From positions 124,001 to 188,000 of the forward strand of contig NZ_LZLQ01000015.1 in the NCBI RefSeq assembly GCF_001673315.1: 64,000 nt of DNA, written 5' to 3'. Positions 24,660 through 32,315 of this stretch are shown in pieces. How positions within the stretch are numbered: position 1 is the first letter of the stretch; each line of letters starts with the position of its first letter. The DNA comes from Mycobacterium asiaticum (GTDB lineage: Bacteria; Actinomycetota; Actinomycetes; Mycobacteriales; Mycobacteriaceae). A model generated the notes under the pieces. It searched no databases and was not told the origin of the DNA. It worked only from the letters and a program-made list of their open reading frames with translations. The position numbers and the translations under genes are program-made.

Positions 24660-25379
24660 GTGAATATCAGCGAGCTCATTGTCGGCGTAGCGACAGCCCC
24701 TGTCCGGGCTGGCGTCAAGGTAGCGGACGCCGGACTCGCCGCGGCGGCCATGGCGCTCGGGGCCGTGAAGCAATCATTGGGCGACGAGAGCGCGAAGCCG
24801 GTGGACCCGATCAACGATCTATTTCCGTTGCGCGGCGCAATCGTAGGCGCGAACCGAGTTGCCGAATTAACCGAAAGCGACAGGGCGATGGGCCGCGCTC
24901 TGGCCCGCGGCGGGCCAGCAGACAAGCTGATGCGTCCGGGTGGGGTTGTCGATATGTTGGACGCGCCCGGCGGTTTACTCGATCGGGTATCCGCGGGAGG
25001 TAGCTCCTCACTGGAGCGGATCCTGGCGCCCGGTGGGCTCATAGACCGACTGCTCGCTGAGGACGGACCGTTAGAGCGGATGTTCGCCGAGGACGGCATT
25101 ATCGAGCGGATGTTTGTCGAGGACGGCATTGTCGACAAGCTGCTGGCCAAAAATGGACCGCTTGAGCAACTCACCGAGGCCGCCGAAATCCTGAGTCGGC
25201 TACAGCCCGCAGTGGAGAGGCTGACGCCCACCGCCGACACCCTTGAGTCTGCGGTCGACACCCTGAACAGGATGGTCAACTCGCTCAGTGGCATCAGCGA
25301 GCGCATTCCGCGGCGGCGTGCGACGCGGCCGCCTGTGCGTGCGAAGCGTGCCATAGACCAGGGTGCCGTCGAGGAGTGA
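24660..25379 (+). CDS. Decapeptide-repeat protein of unknown function
   Basis: A 239-residue protein that I do not assign to a named family. Between about residues 88 and 168 lie eight consecutive ten-residue units of pattern (L/M)(L/F)AxxGx(L/I)(E/D)(R/K), for example LLAEDGPLER, MFAEDGIIER, MFVEDGIVDK and LLAKNGPLEQ. The regular Leu/Ile spacing with G at position six suggests a stacked or coiled solenoid. The N-terminus (TAPVRAGVKVADAGLAAAAMALGAV) is a mild amphipathic or membrane-associating stretch, and the C-terminus is basic (RIPRRRATRPPVRAKR). The start is GTG at 24660, 26 bases after the methyltransferase. Confidence 0.72.
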   Translation: MNISELIVGVATAPVRAGVKVADAGLAAAAMALGAVKQSLGDESAKPVDPINDLFPLRGAIVGANRVAELTESDRAMGRALARGGPADKLMRPGGVVDMLDAPGGLLDRVSAGGSSSLERILAPGGLIDRLLAEDGPLERMFAEDGIIERMFVEDGIVDKLLAKNGPLEQLTEAAEILSRLQPAVERLTPTADTLESAVDTLNRMVNSLSGISERIPRRRATRPPVRAKRAIDQGAVEE

Positions 25380-25745
25380 ACCGACCGGGTCACCGGTGCA
25401 CGGTGGTGTCTCACACATAACCGAGAGTCGATGTTGACGAGATGTGCTTGTAGCACCGAAACACATCAATTCGTTTCGCGCGCAAAACGTTACCGAACAA
25501 AGTTCCTGATCGTTTGCATCTATGCATATACACCTTCGAGGCATCGTTGGCCCCAATCAATCGTGCTGCGTGCGCCGGTGAGGACAACCGCGCTCGCCGA
25601 TGACGACGGGACTTTATCGCTGTGGCGCCGGTCGCCGTCGCGTCAGTGACCGCTCGGCCAAGATGGCTCGCGTCCGAAACTGGTTCTATCGGCGAGATCG
25701 AGTGCTAACGTCGCGCTCACCTGCAGTAACAAAGGGAGACCCACA
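25380..25745. other. Intergenic region before the DyP cassette
   Basis: I see no gene in these 366 bases. A small dyad, GTGCT-TGT-AGCAC (25444-25456), could end transcription of the repeat-protein gene. The stretch around 25490-25530 is AT-richer than its surroundings. An extended -10 (TGCTAACGT, 25703-25711) stands 35 bases before the next ATG, without a convincing -35. Confidence 0.4.
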
Positions 25746-26306
25746 ATGGCGGCACCTGATCAGGACTGGACCACACCCGCGATGATGGCAATCCCGGCGG
25801 GTGGGTACTTCGAGCTCGAACGTGGCCGCTATGGTCCGGTCTTCCCTCGCACTCCGGCGTGCTACGGCTTCACCATCATCGCCAAAGTGAAGCCCGGTCA
25901 AGAAGAGACGATTCGTCAGCATGGCAGGAACCTGGAAGCCGCGGTGACGGCAAACCCGGAAGTGCTGGCTCCGCTCAAACTGCATTATTTGAGATGGCAG
26001 TTGTTCAATATCGGCTCGGATCTGTACTTCCAGTATCAGGGCATCTTCGACACGGACTTCGACAAGTACACCGAGGACGCAGTGCAGCTGTTCAGCCAGA
26101 CGGGTATCGACACGATTTTCACGACCCTGGAGGGATTTCCGGAGGACTGGAAGGAACGTCCGGAAGGCTTCGTGCAGTTCGTCCGAGAGCACCACGTGCC
26201 CAGCTTCGTCGAATACGGCGAGTATCCATATGTCACTGCCGACGAAATCAAAAAGGCTCTGCGACTCAAGGCGGCGTTCTCCGACATGCTTGATCAGATG
26301 CAGTGA
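25746..26306 (+). CDS. Conserved protein coupled to DyP peroxidase; function unknown
   Basis: A 186-residue soluble protein. It contains GFTIIAKVKPGQEETIRQHGRNLEAAV and LKLHYLRWQLFNIGSDLYFQYQGIFDTDF, which read like a ferredoxin-like alpha-beta (dimeric barrel) domain, the same fold type as DyP peroxidases and EthD-like enzymes. No catalytic motif is recognised. AAAGGGAGA eight bases before the ATG is a good ribosome site. The stop overlaps the DyP start as GTGA, so the two proteins are probably made in fixed ratio. A partner or substrate-delivery role for the peroxidase is an inference. Confidence 0.75.
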   Translation: MAAPDQDWTTPAMMAIPAGGYFELERGRYGPVFPRTPACYGFTIIAKVKPGQEETIRQHGRNLEAAVTANPEVLAPLKLHYLRWQLFNIGSDLYFQYQGIFDTDFDKYTEDAVQLFSQTGIDTIFTTLEGFPEDWKERPEGFVQFVREHHVPSFVEYGEYPYVTADEIKKALRLKAAFSDMLDQMQ

Positions 26307-27649
26307 CGGGCACTCAAGTCGGCGAACTCGAGTTCGACGACATTCAACACATCCTCCTGACGCGCACGCCGGCCATTACCGGACGCTACGAATTTCTGAC
26401 CTTCGACACGTCGTCCGGCGGACGAGCGTGGCTCGCGGCGCTGCTCGACAAGGTCCAGTCCGCAGCCAATGCCCGCTCGACGATCGATACGTCCGACCGC
26501 TGGGTCACGCTGGCCTTTACCTGGCAGGGCTTGCGCGCACTCGGGGTGCCCCAAGACGCACTCGCGACGTTTCCCGACGCGTTCCGTGAGGGCATGGCAG
26601 CTCGTGCGGGCATCCTCGGCGACACCGGTGCGGCCGCACCACAACACTGGCTCGGCGGGCTCGCCGACGACCACCTGCATGCCATCGCGATTCTCTTCGC
26701 CCGCACCGAGGAGCAGTCCCGCGAGTCGATGGCCAACCATGACGAGCTGCTAGCCCGCACCGACGGAGTGCGCAGCCTCTCGCACCTCGATCTCAACGCG
26801 ACGCCGCCGTTCAACTACGCCCACGATCACTTCGGTTTTCGCGACCGGATGTCCCAGCCGGTGATAAAGGGCTCCGGCGAGGATCCGACGCCCGGTTCCG
26901 GAGAGCCGCTCGAACCGGGCGAGTTCATCCTCGGCTACCCCGACGAAAACGGCCCCGTCGCCGACTTGCCGCAGCCCGAGACGCTGTCACGCAACGGCAG
27001 TTATATGGCTTATCGCCGACTCGAGGAGCACGTCGCCTTGTTCCGCGACTACCTACGGGCGAACTCCCAGACCGCGCAAGACGAAGAGCTTCTGGCCGCC
27101 AAGTTTATGGGCCGCTGGCGCAGCGGCGCGCCTCTGGTTCTCGCGCCCGACCGCGACGACCCGGAACTGGGCGCTGATCCGATGCGCAACAACGACTTCA
27201 ACTACAAGGAGATGGACCCATTCGGTTACGCGTGCCCGTTGGGCTCGCATGCCAGGCGGCTCAACCCGCGCGACACCGCGCATTACATGAACCGGCGCCG
27301 GATGATCCGCCGCGGCGCGACCTATGGTCCCGCCCTGCCAGAAGGGGCACCGGACGACGGGGTGGAACGCGGCATCGCCGCCTTCATCATCTGCGCGAAT
27401 CTGGTGCGGCAGTTCGAGTTTGCGCAGAACGTCTGGATCAACGACCAAAGCTTTCACGAGCTCGGCAACGAGCACGACCCGATCTGCGGGACCCAAGACG
27501 GAACTCTGGATTTCACGGTTCCGAAACGACCGATACGCAAGGTGCACAAGGGCATACCGGCATTCACCACCTTGCGCGGCGGTGCCTATTTCTTCCTCCC
27601 TGGCATCCGCGCGCTGAACTATTTAGCCACTCTGAGTGAAACGCCATGA
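26303..27649 (+). CDS. DyP-type haem peroxidase
   Basis: A 448-residue dye-decolourising peroxidase. The proximal haem ligand is the His of CPLGSHARRLNPRD (about residue 315), followed by the RRRMIRRGATYG segment with the distal Arg. The distal GXXDG motif reads GFRDR in HFGFRDRMSQPVIKG (about residues 177-190): the catalytic Asp is kept but the final Gly is Arg, which is unusual. No Tat or Sec signal is present, so it is cytoplasmic unless packaged by a partner. The start is GTG at 26303 within the previous stop; its own stop overlaps the next gene as ATGA. Confidence 0.88.
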   Translation: MTGTQVGELEFDDIQHILLTRTPAITGRYEFLTFDTSSGGRAWLAALLDKVQSAANARSTIDTSDRWVTLAFTWQGLRALGVPQDALATFPDAFREGMAARAGILGDTGAAAPQHWLGGLADDHLHAIAILFARTEEQSRESMANHDELLARTDGVRSLSHLDLNATPPFNYAHDHFGFRDRMSQPVIKGSGEDPTPGSGEPLEPGEFILGYPDENGPVADLPQPETLSRNGSYMAYRRLEEHVALFRDYLRANSQTAQDEELLAAKFMGRWRSGAPLVLAPDRDDPELGADPMRNNDFNYKEMDPFGYACPLGSHARRLNPRDTAHYMNRRRMIRRGATYGPALPEGAPDDGVERGIAAFIICANLVRQFEFAQNVWINDQSFHELGNEHDPICGTQDGTLDFTVPKRPIRKVHKGIPAFTTLRGGAYFFLPGIRALNYLATLSETP

Positions 27650-28653
27650 GCGCCAAGGCACGTACGTACAACCAGACCCACATCGCGCGTCGCCGCAACG
27701 GCCGCCGACGGATCAGCATCTACTGGACGTGGAGCTACCCTTGGGAAGCGCAGCGCGATCCCGCCGAGATGTACAACCGGTTCTCCACCATGACCGAGGT
27801 GCGAAACGCGTTGTGGCCCAGCTACGAGACCGTCGAGTACGACCACGACCATTTTCTTCAGGGCATCGACGGAACCCTGGAGCTATTCCACCGTTCGACG
27901 CTGGCGTTTCAGGACCTCGCGGGTGAGGCGACCGGCCATCCGGTAGCGGTGTTTCAGCGCATCGATCAGGCCGGTTATCGGCTGCCGATCGACGAGCGGA
28001 TCCTGGACGACACCGACACGCTGATGGTCTTCGGACTCGACCACTTACTGTCCGAACAACAAGCCACGGCTGCCGAGATCGCGGCGATCAGCCAATGGCT
28101 GCAACGTGAAGGCACGTGCCTGCTGCTAGCGCCGCATCACGATGTCGGCTTCACCGACGACTTCGACCAACGCCGGGTGGAGTACGCCCATCACGGCGAT
28201 CCCCTGGTACCGCGCCAGCAGCGCTTTGGTCAGTACACCCGGTCCCTGATGAGTGCACTGGCCGTGCCGGTGCACAACACGTGGGGCTTACGTCCGGCGG
28301 TGGTGGAAGGAACCCGAGAAATCGCACCGCTGACAGGATTTCGTGACCTTGATGCGCTTGGGCTGCTCGACAATGTGACAACGTTCAACTTTCACCCGCA
28401 CCTTCCGCACTACCAATTGACAGTCCCCGAAAGCGAAGGCTTACGCGTTCTGGGCCGACAACGCGTCGATCCGAACCGGCCGCACCCGTTCACCGCCGAC
28501 GGCAACTCCGAGTTCAACGCTTTGATCTGGATGCCGCCAACCGGCGACCGTGCCGGAGACATAGTGCTCATCGACTCGACGCACTTCACCACGCTGTTCG
28601 GCGGCACCGACAGCCTCCGCAACCTCTGGCGCAACCTCGCCACCATGAGATGA
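27646..28653 (+). CDS. DyP-cassette protein with class I glutamine-amidotransferase-like fold features
   Basis: A 335-residue protein with no name that I recognise. DTLMVFGLDHLLSEQQATAAEIAAISQWLQREGTCLLLAPHH (read in parts, about residues 126-168) has the hydrophobic-strand, helix, strand, HH layout of GATase-like/ThuA-type domains. The end IVLIDSTHFTTLFGGTDSLRNLWRNLA resembles the closing part of DUF4350-like proteins. A catalytic Cys is not evident. Rich in His and Asp (FNFHPHLPHY, EYDHDHF), it could bind metal. The ATGA overlap with the peroxidase gene makes this a tightly coupled three-gene unit. Confidence 0.72.
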   Translation: MSAKARTYNQTHIARRRNGRRRISIYWTWSYPWEAQRDPAEMYNRFSTMTEVRNALWPSYETVEYDHDHFLQGIDGTLELFHRSTLAFQDLAGEATGHPVAVFQRIDQAGYRLPIDERILDDTDTLMVFGLDHLLSEQQATAAEIAAISQWLQREGTCLLLAPHHDVGFTDDFDQRRVEYAHHGDPLVPRQQRFGQYTRSLMSALAVPVHNTWGLRPAVVEGTREIAPLTGFRDLDALGLLDNVTTFNFHPHLPHYQLTVPESEGLRVLGRQRVDPNRPHPFTADGNSEFNALIWMPPTGDRAGDIVLIDSTHFTTLFGGTDSLRNLWRNLATMR

Positions 28654-28697
28654 CCGTCGGCCTTTAGTCGCCTGGGACTGCGAGTCACCTGAACTCG

Positions 28698-28723
28698 GAA
28701 CAATCCCGACGTTCGGGTTGTTC
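28698..28723 (+). terminator. Hairpin after the DyP cassette
   Basis: GAACAA-T-CCCGA pairs with TCGGG-TTGTTC around a CGT loop: eleven pairs with a single bulged T, 45 bases after the stop at 28653. There is no U-tract, which is common for mycobacterial terminators. The remaining bases to 28943 show nothing I can assign. Confidence 0.5.
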
Positions 28724-28943
28724 GCGCATAACGACGCGTTGCACGCACCGCACGTAAAATCCTGCTGGACAGGGGCGTTCCCTGAAAAGGCTGTGCTGAT
28801 GTGAAGTGCGCTTTGGTCCCTGGCGTCGTGTGTCCACAAGGTCGCAGACTTAGTCGACCAATGTTGTCATCTCGAGGAGCGGGTTCGCGGGCGTTGGAGG
28901 TTGAGCGGGCGCGAGTTCCACGATCAAGCCGCAGGGCGCTGCG

Positions 28944-29189
28944 TCAGCGCAAGGAGCTACGCCGCCTAGTGGACCAGGCTCGGTATGCCCGGTAGGCCAT
29001 CAACACTGCGAGGAGCCCGGTACTCACTAACCCCAAGGCGGTGCCGTGGGTGCATGCATTCAGCACAAACAAAGCCAGGAAGAGCACAGCCATCGCCGCG
29101 AAGAACGCCGGGCTGTACAGAGAGGTCATCTTCACGCGCGCGTCATGCCTGTAATTGGCGTGTCCGGAGTTCGGCATGCTAGTCATCAT
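28944..29189 (-). CDS. Small two-helix membrane protein
   Basis: An 81-residue protein with two hydrophobic helices (AFFAAMAVLFLALFVLNAC and ALGLVSTGLLAVLMAYRAY) and a basic C-terminus (RRRSS). The ATG at 29189 or 29186 lies inside the end of the upstream proline-rich gene (stop 29179), which suggests coupling. A shorter start at 29129 would give 61 residues with both helices. No function is recognised. It is probably co-transcribed with the proline-rich protein gene. Confidence 0.6.
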   Translation of the reverse strand: MMTSMPNSGHANYRHDARVKMTSLYSPAFFAAMAVLFLALFVLNACTHGTALGLVSTGLLAVLMAYRAYRAWSTRRRSSLR

Positions 29190-29748
29190 TCCAGTGCGCT
29201 GCCTCAATCGAGCATTTGTCCGCGGCGTCGATGCCGTCAGCGACGGCCCCGGTGCTGACGGCGATTTGACCGATCGCGGCAGGAATCCCCACGCCGGTTC
29301 CACCTTCGGGGACTGCAGTCAGGATTCCAACTATGCCGCCTGCGGGCTCCAGGAGGGCCTTCGTCATGTCGTACGTGCTGCATGGGGCTTTGGCCGGCGC
29401 GGCGGGGGCCGGACCGACGGCCGCGGGGTTCGGAAGTGGCGTCGTCGAAGGGCTCGGCAGCGGCGATGCGGGCAGACCAGGCTTAGGCGCTGGGGGTGCG
29501 GTCATGCTCTGTTCCAACTGGGGGATGACGCTGGGCTGGGCCGGTGGCGGCGGCGTCCCATCCGGGGTGTCCCAAGGGGCAAATGGTGGCGGGTTGGTGC
29601 CGGAACCGTTGTCTTGGGTGAACTCGACCAATCGGACGCCGTGGTGGTTGGTTCTTGGAGTTTGTGGCTGCGAAGCGTTAACGGCGGGCTGTGGCTGCCC
29701 CTCATTGCCATTGGTAGTTTGCGCTTGCCCGCAGCGGAATCTCCACAT
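29179..29748 (-). CDS. Proline-rich mycobacterial protein of unknown function
   Basis: A 189-residue protein. The first part contains NHHGVRLVEFTQDNGSG, a pattern I associate with mycobacterial secreted or ESX-associated proteins of unknown role. It is followed by about 70 residues rich in Pro and Ala, and a C-terminal domain beginning PCSTYDMTKALLEPAGGIVG. No signal peptide is visible. The frame is closed upstream by TGA with no other start, so the ATG at 29748 is the only one available; it may be the remnant of a longer protein. Its start codon overlaps the divergent start at 29747 in the palindrome ACATGT. Confidence 0.6.
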   Translation of the reverse strand: MWRFRCGQAQTTNGNEGQPQPAVNASQPQTPRTNHHGVRLVEFTQDNGSGTNPPPFAPWDTPDGTPPPPAQPSVIPQLEQSMTAPPAPKPGLPASPLPSPSTTPLPNPAAVGPAPAAPAKAPCSTYDMTKALLEPAGGIVGILTAVPEGGTGVGIPAAIGQIAVSTGAVADGIDAADKCSIEAAHWNDD

Positions 29749-30166
29749 GTCACCGGCCTGTGCGACGCTTGCGGACGTGGTTGACCCTAGCCCCCATCAC
29801 GACGAGATCCTCGACCTGCTGCGTCGTGCCTACTGTCACTACGGCTTCGCGCTGCGCGACGAGGATGCCGGCCTCTCTATCGCCGCAGCGGCCGCCAAGC
29901 GCGACGAGGTGAAGCTGGACCGGATCGTGGACCTACGGCGCGCGGTGCACCAGGTAGCCGAGAGCATTCACTCCGTCACGAAGAAGGAAGCCGGCCACGA
30001 AGACGGGGTGCTGCGGGCGCTGCTGCACTTCGAGCCCGAGATGTCGCGCGAATTGCGCGAGCACATCTATGGCCGACTCGCAGCGACGCAGCAAGAGTTC
30101 GGGTTGCGGGAAACGACGCAGCCGTTGCGCTGCGTGACCCGTGGCGCTCAGGCACGGCGACAGTGA
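29747..30166 (+). CDS. Small helical protein of unknown function
   Basis: A 139-residue frame whose codons are strongly G/C in third position from about 29777 onward, which supports coding on this strand. The protein is charged and helical (EILDLLRRAYCHYGFALRDEDAGLS, KLDRIVDLRRAVHQVAESIH). No family is recognised. The start may be the ATG at 29747 or the GTG at 29777; neither has a strong ribosome site. A long in-frame upstream extension opposite the proline-rich gene is a shadow. Confidence 0.6.
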   Translation: MSPACATLADVVDPSPHHDEILDLLRRAYCHYGFALRDEDAGLSIAAAAAKRDEVKLDRIVDLRRAVHQVAESIHSVTKKEAGHEDGVLRALLHFEPEMSRELREHIYGRLAATQQEFGLRETTQPLRCVTRGAQARRQ

Positions 30167-30255
30167 ACGTCAAGCGACCGGAACCTCGTCCCCGCCGAGG
30201 GGCCTCATCACCCATTGCGTCAGTGACATCTGCCGGCGGTCTTCCGTTCATGTCA

Positions 30256-30295
30256 TAGCCCCACCCCGCGGCGATCCGCGGACTCGGTGGGGCTA
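30256..30295. terminator. Strong compound hairpin
   Basis: TAGCCCCACC (30256-30265) pairs perfectly with GGTGGGGCTA (30286-30295). Inside, CCGCGG (30266-30271) pairs with CCGCGG (30276-30281) around CGAT, with ACTC bulged on one side. It lies 90 bases after one stop codon and 20 bases before the next start; there is no U-tract. It probably terminates the 29747 transcript, but could also sit in the leader of the next gene. Confidence 0.55.
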
Positions 30296-30314
30296 CCTGT
30301 TCCGAGGATCTCCC

Positions 30315-30656
30315 GTGTCCCGTACCGATGCCCATGCTCCGTTCCACGTCCGCATTGCTCGCCGTGAAATCGCCGTAACTCCCGTTCACCGCTGCCCTGG
30401 CGGTGAGTGTGACCTTCCTGACCTCGTTCCAGGCTGGGCAGACGCCGGCTCCCGCTGCTATCGGCAGTTCACCTTCACCGGCCGCTGCATCTGCTCGTGT
30501 TGGATGTGCCACTGGCACCGTCGTCCGGTGCAGCGCCGCGCGGTGGTGCGTGCCGATCTCCGGGCGGCGGCCCGCCACTGGAACAGCGGAGAACCGGTGG
30601 ATGGTTGGGAGGTGCCAGATGACGGTGTCGCACCTGCGAGGGGAAATCAGGTTTGA
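30315..30656 (+). CDS. Small cysteine-rich protein
   Basis: A 113-residue protein rich in Cys and Trp: HRCPGGECDL, then FTFTGRCICSCWMCHWHRRP (Cys spacing C-x-C-x-x-C-H), probably a zinc-binding module. The GTG at 30315 has AGGA seven bases upstream. Similar short Cys-rich proteins occur in mycobacterial accessory regions and phages, but I cannot assign a function. It is flanked by a strong hairpin on the left and an empty 280 bases on the right. Confidence 0.6.
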   Translation: MSRTDAHAPFHVRIARREIAVTPVHRCPGGECDLPDLVPGWADAGSRCYRQFTFTGRCICSCWMCHWHRRPVQRRAVVRADLRAAARHWNSGEPVDGWEVPDDGVAPARGNQV

Positions 30657-30938
30657 GCAAACTGGGCACAATCTTGCCGTGTCACCATATTGCGTAACCT
30701 TCAGCGCCGCAATGGATTAGCCGTCCCAATGAGCCCGACAAAGCGAGCGGATCGGGGCTTATCTCAGTCATTCGCGATGAGTAAACGATGACTGCTGCGC
30801 CACCCCAAGCGCGCTCTGTCACCGTGGGAGCGGCCATATCGCAAGCGAAAACCTATCCGCAATCAGCCTGTTACCACACGCCACGCACGATGCTGAACGT
30901 CCCGCCTGTCCTCGTTCCTATCTTTGCCACAGCTCGAG
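30657..30938. other. Intergenic region before the AbiE remnant
   Basis: No gene is supported here. An imperfect dyad (AGCCCGA...TCGGGGCT, about 30731-30760) could terminate the Cys-rich gene. The rest shows no codon bias in any frame and no further repeats. Confidence 0.4.
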
Positions 30939-30978
30939 ACATAACGTCTACAGATACGATTATCTGTAGACGTTATGT
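30939..30978. promoter_or_regulatory. Perfect 40-base palindrome, presumed AbiEi autoregulatory operator
   Basis: ACATAACGTCTACAGATA (30939-30956) is followed by CGAT and then its exact reverse complement (30961-30978): 18 paired bases on each side. It ends 31 bases before the antitoxin start and would cover the -35 to -10 region. AbiEi antitoxins are known to bind inverted repeats in their own promoter, so this is the expected place and form of an operator. Confidence 0.75.
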
Positions 30979-31009
30979 ACCATTAAACCTTGAGAAGAGG
31001 AGGTGACGG

Positions 31010-31567
31010 ATGGAGGCCCTGACGCCGCGCACTGCGGGCCAAGCCGGCCTGTCGCGCAGCGGGCTCTACCGCGGCGCGCGCGCGGGTTGGTTGGATCGCA
31101 TCGCTCGCGGCATCTACCTACCCGCGGATGCGTCGGCCGCCGATTGGGATCAGATCGAGGCCGCTACCCGCCGCCCCGACGCAACGATTTGCCTAACATC
31201 CGCGCTCGCCCATTACGACCTGATCGACGCGATTCCTGCCGCGCTGGACATCGCGATCCCACGGGGGTCGAGAACACCCACGAGCACAGGTGCGATCGCA
31301 TGGCATCAATTCGACAGGGCCACATTCGAGATCGGACGTGAACAGATCGCGATCACCGGATCAGATCAAACGATCGGGATCTACTCTCCCGAGCGGTCGA
31401 TCGCCGACGCGTTCCGGCTGCGCGGCGAGATCGGATACGAACTTGCCCGAGACGCGCTGCGGGAATGGTTGCGCCGTGGCGGCAAGCCAGCCCAGCTGAT
31501 GGACATTGCTTCCCGCCTACCGCGGACCAAGTCCCCTGTCCTACGGGCATTGGAGATGCTGGGATGA
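31010..31567 (+). CDS. abiEi: Type IV toxin-antitoxin AbiEi-family antitoxin
   Basis: A 185-residue AbiEi antitoxin. The N-terminal winged helix (AGLSRSGLYRGARAGWLDRI, GIYLP) is the DNA-binding part. The C-terminal antitoxin domain shows AIPRGSRTPTSTGAIAWHQF, IYSPERSIADAFRLRGEIGY and ALREWLRRGGKP. In AbiE systems this protein neutralises the AbiEii nucleotidyltransferase toxin and represses the operon. AGGAGG seven bases before the ATG is an excellent ribosome site. The toxin frame that follows overlaps by four bases but is broken, so this is now an orphan antitoxin. Confidence 0.85.
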   Translation: MEALTPRTAGQAGLSRSGLYRGARAGWLDRIARGIYLPADASAADWDQIEAATRRPDATICLTSALAHYDLIDAIPAALDIAIPRGSRTPTSTGAIAWHQFDRATFEIGREQIAITGSDQTIGIYSPERSIADAFRLRGEIGYELARDALREWLRRGGKPAQLMDIASRLPRTKSPVLRALEMLG

Positions 31568-31708
31568 GAGTCGGCGACGCGGTGTTTCGCCGGATTCAGT
31601 CGGTAGCCCGTTCCGCAACGGCCAAGAGCGGGTCTGGCACACCGACGCAGGAGTACCTGATCCGGCACACTCTCGAATCTTTCCTGGATCGGCTCACCCG
31701 CACCTCGC
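31564..31708 (+). pseudogene. abiEii: AbiEii toxin gene, N-terminal fragment only
   Basis: The ATG overlaps the antitoxin stop (ATGA). About 48 codons read like an AbiEii N-terminus (TPTQEYLIRHTLESFLDRLTRT), then similarity ends at about 31708, where a transposase fragment in opposite orientation begins. AbiEii proteins are normally near 300 residues with nucleotidyltransferase motifs GSxxxxxD downstream; none of that remains. The toxin should be inactive. Confidence 0.75.
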
Positions 31709-31967
31709 ACCACCGCCGACATCTAATGCGGACACGACACCGGCCGATGCGACCGATCCACCAATCCCTCCATGCCCCCTGCCTCATACCGGGCCAACCA
31801 GGCATGCAGCGTTTGCCGCGACACCCCCGACTTCTCCGCCGCCTGACTAATCGACAACCCATCAGCAATCACTGACATCACGGCTTGATACCGCTGCTCA
31901 GCCACCGGTCAACTCCCTCATGGAGGGAGTGTCAAGGATCAACCGAAATAACTGTCAAGCATCAGCC
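31709..31967 (-). mobile_element. IS481-like insertion-sequence remnant
   Basis: The fragment contains the start of a transposase on the minus strand and, beyond its start codon, a presumed IS end with two similar words, TGTCAAGGATCAACCG (31930-31945) and TGTCAAGCATCAGCCG (31952-31967). Only one end of the element is present. The other side is fused directly to the abiEii fragment, so a deletion followed or accompanied the insertion. Boundaries are approximate. Confidence 0.6.
31723..31905 (-). pseudogene. Transposase N-terminal HTH fragment (IS481-like)
   Basis: Sixty codons from GTG 31905 encode a helix-turn-helix domain: ADGLSISQAAEKSGVSRQTL followed by HAWLARYEAGGMEGLVDRSH, typical of IS481-type transposases. 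GGGAG lies seven bases upstream. The frame ends at TAG where CAG (Gln of the usual CPHQM) would be expected, and the next codons (MSAVV) still read as transposase before the sequence breaks off. The catalytic DDE domain is absent. Confidence 0.7.
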
Positions 31968-32029
31968 GGAACACTTTCGCGCATCGCCGGAAACAGAATC
32001 CAGCCCAAAGCCCAGCTCAGGGGTTAAGA

Positions 32030-32074
32030 GTGGGGCGGGCGGGGCTCGAACCCGCGACCAACGGATTATGAGTC
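32030..32074. repeat. Left attachment-site copy (tRNA 3'-half duplicate)
   Basis: The 45-base direct repeat matches 35829-35873 without mismatch and then diverges at both sides. It covers the tRNA from the anticodon loop to the discriminator base. The left copy is not followed by an encoded CCA, whereas the right copy is. Confidence 0.8.
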
Positions 32075-32224
32075 GGACGGTCTACGTTTCTAGCAAACCG
32101 GATTGGATCGCTCGACGGCCCAATCTCGCCTCTAAAGCCCTAGTCAGAAACCTTCCCGATTGGATTTCGGGTCGTTTCTCGCCAGCTTCGCAAACGCCGC
32201 TGGCAGGGGTGTACGCGAAAGTTC

Positions 32225-32243
32225 GCTGTCACGCTGCTGTCAC
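32225..32243. repeat. Candidate left integrase arm-type sites
   Basis: GCTGTCAC occurs twice, at 32225-32232 and 32236-32243 (11-base phasing), 150 bases inside the left attachment copy. The same word occurs twice near the right end. Paired short direct repeats flanking the core are how arm-binding sites of tyrosine integrases look; the assignment is an inference. Confidence 0.45.
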
Positions 32244-32315
32244 GGGCACGCGCTGAGGTGGGGTCTAAGCAAGAGCGGGGTTAGTTTGTCAGTGCCGTGT
32301 GGGACCCTCGAAGCC

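Noticed and set aside
29333..29746. Plus-strand frame preceding the small helical protein
   Set aside because: It is Gly/Ala-rich and mirrors the minus-strand proline-rich gene; codon bias on the plus strand is clear only after about 29777.
29976..30671. Minus-strand 231-codon frame
   Set aside because: It runs opposite two plus-strand frames with better support (a ribosome site and a Cys motif in 30315-30656, third-position GC in 29777-30166) and has no recognisable domain.
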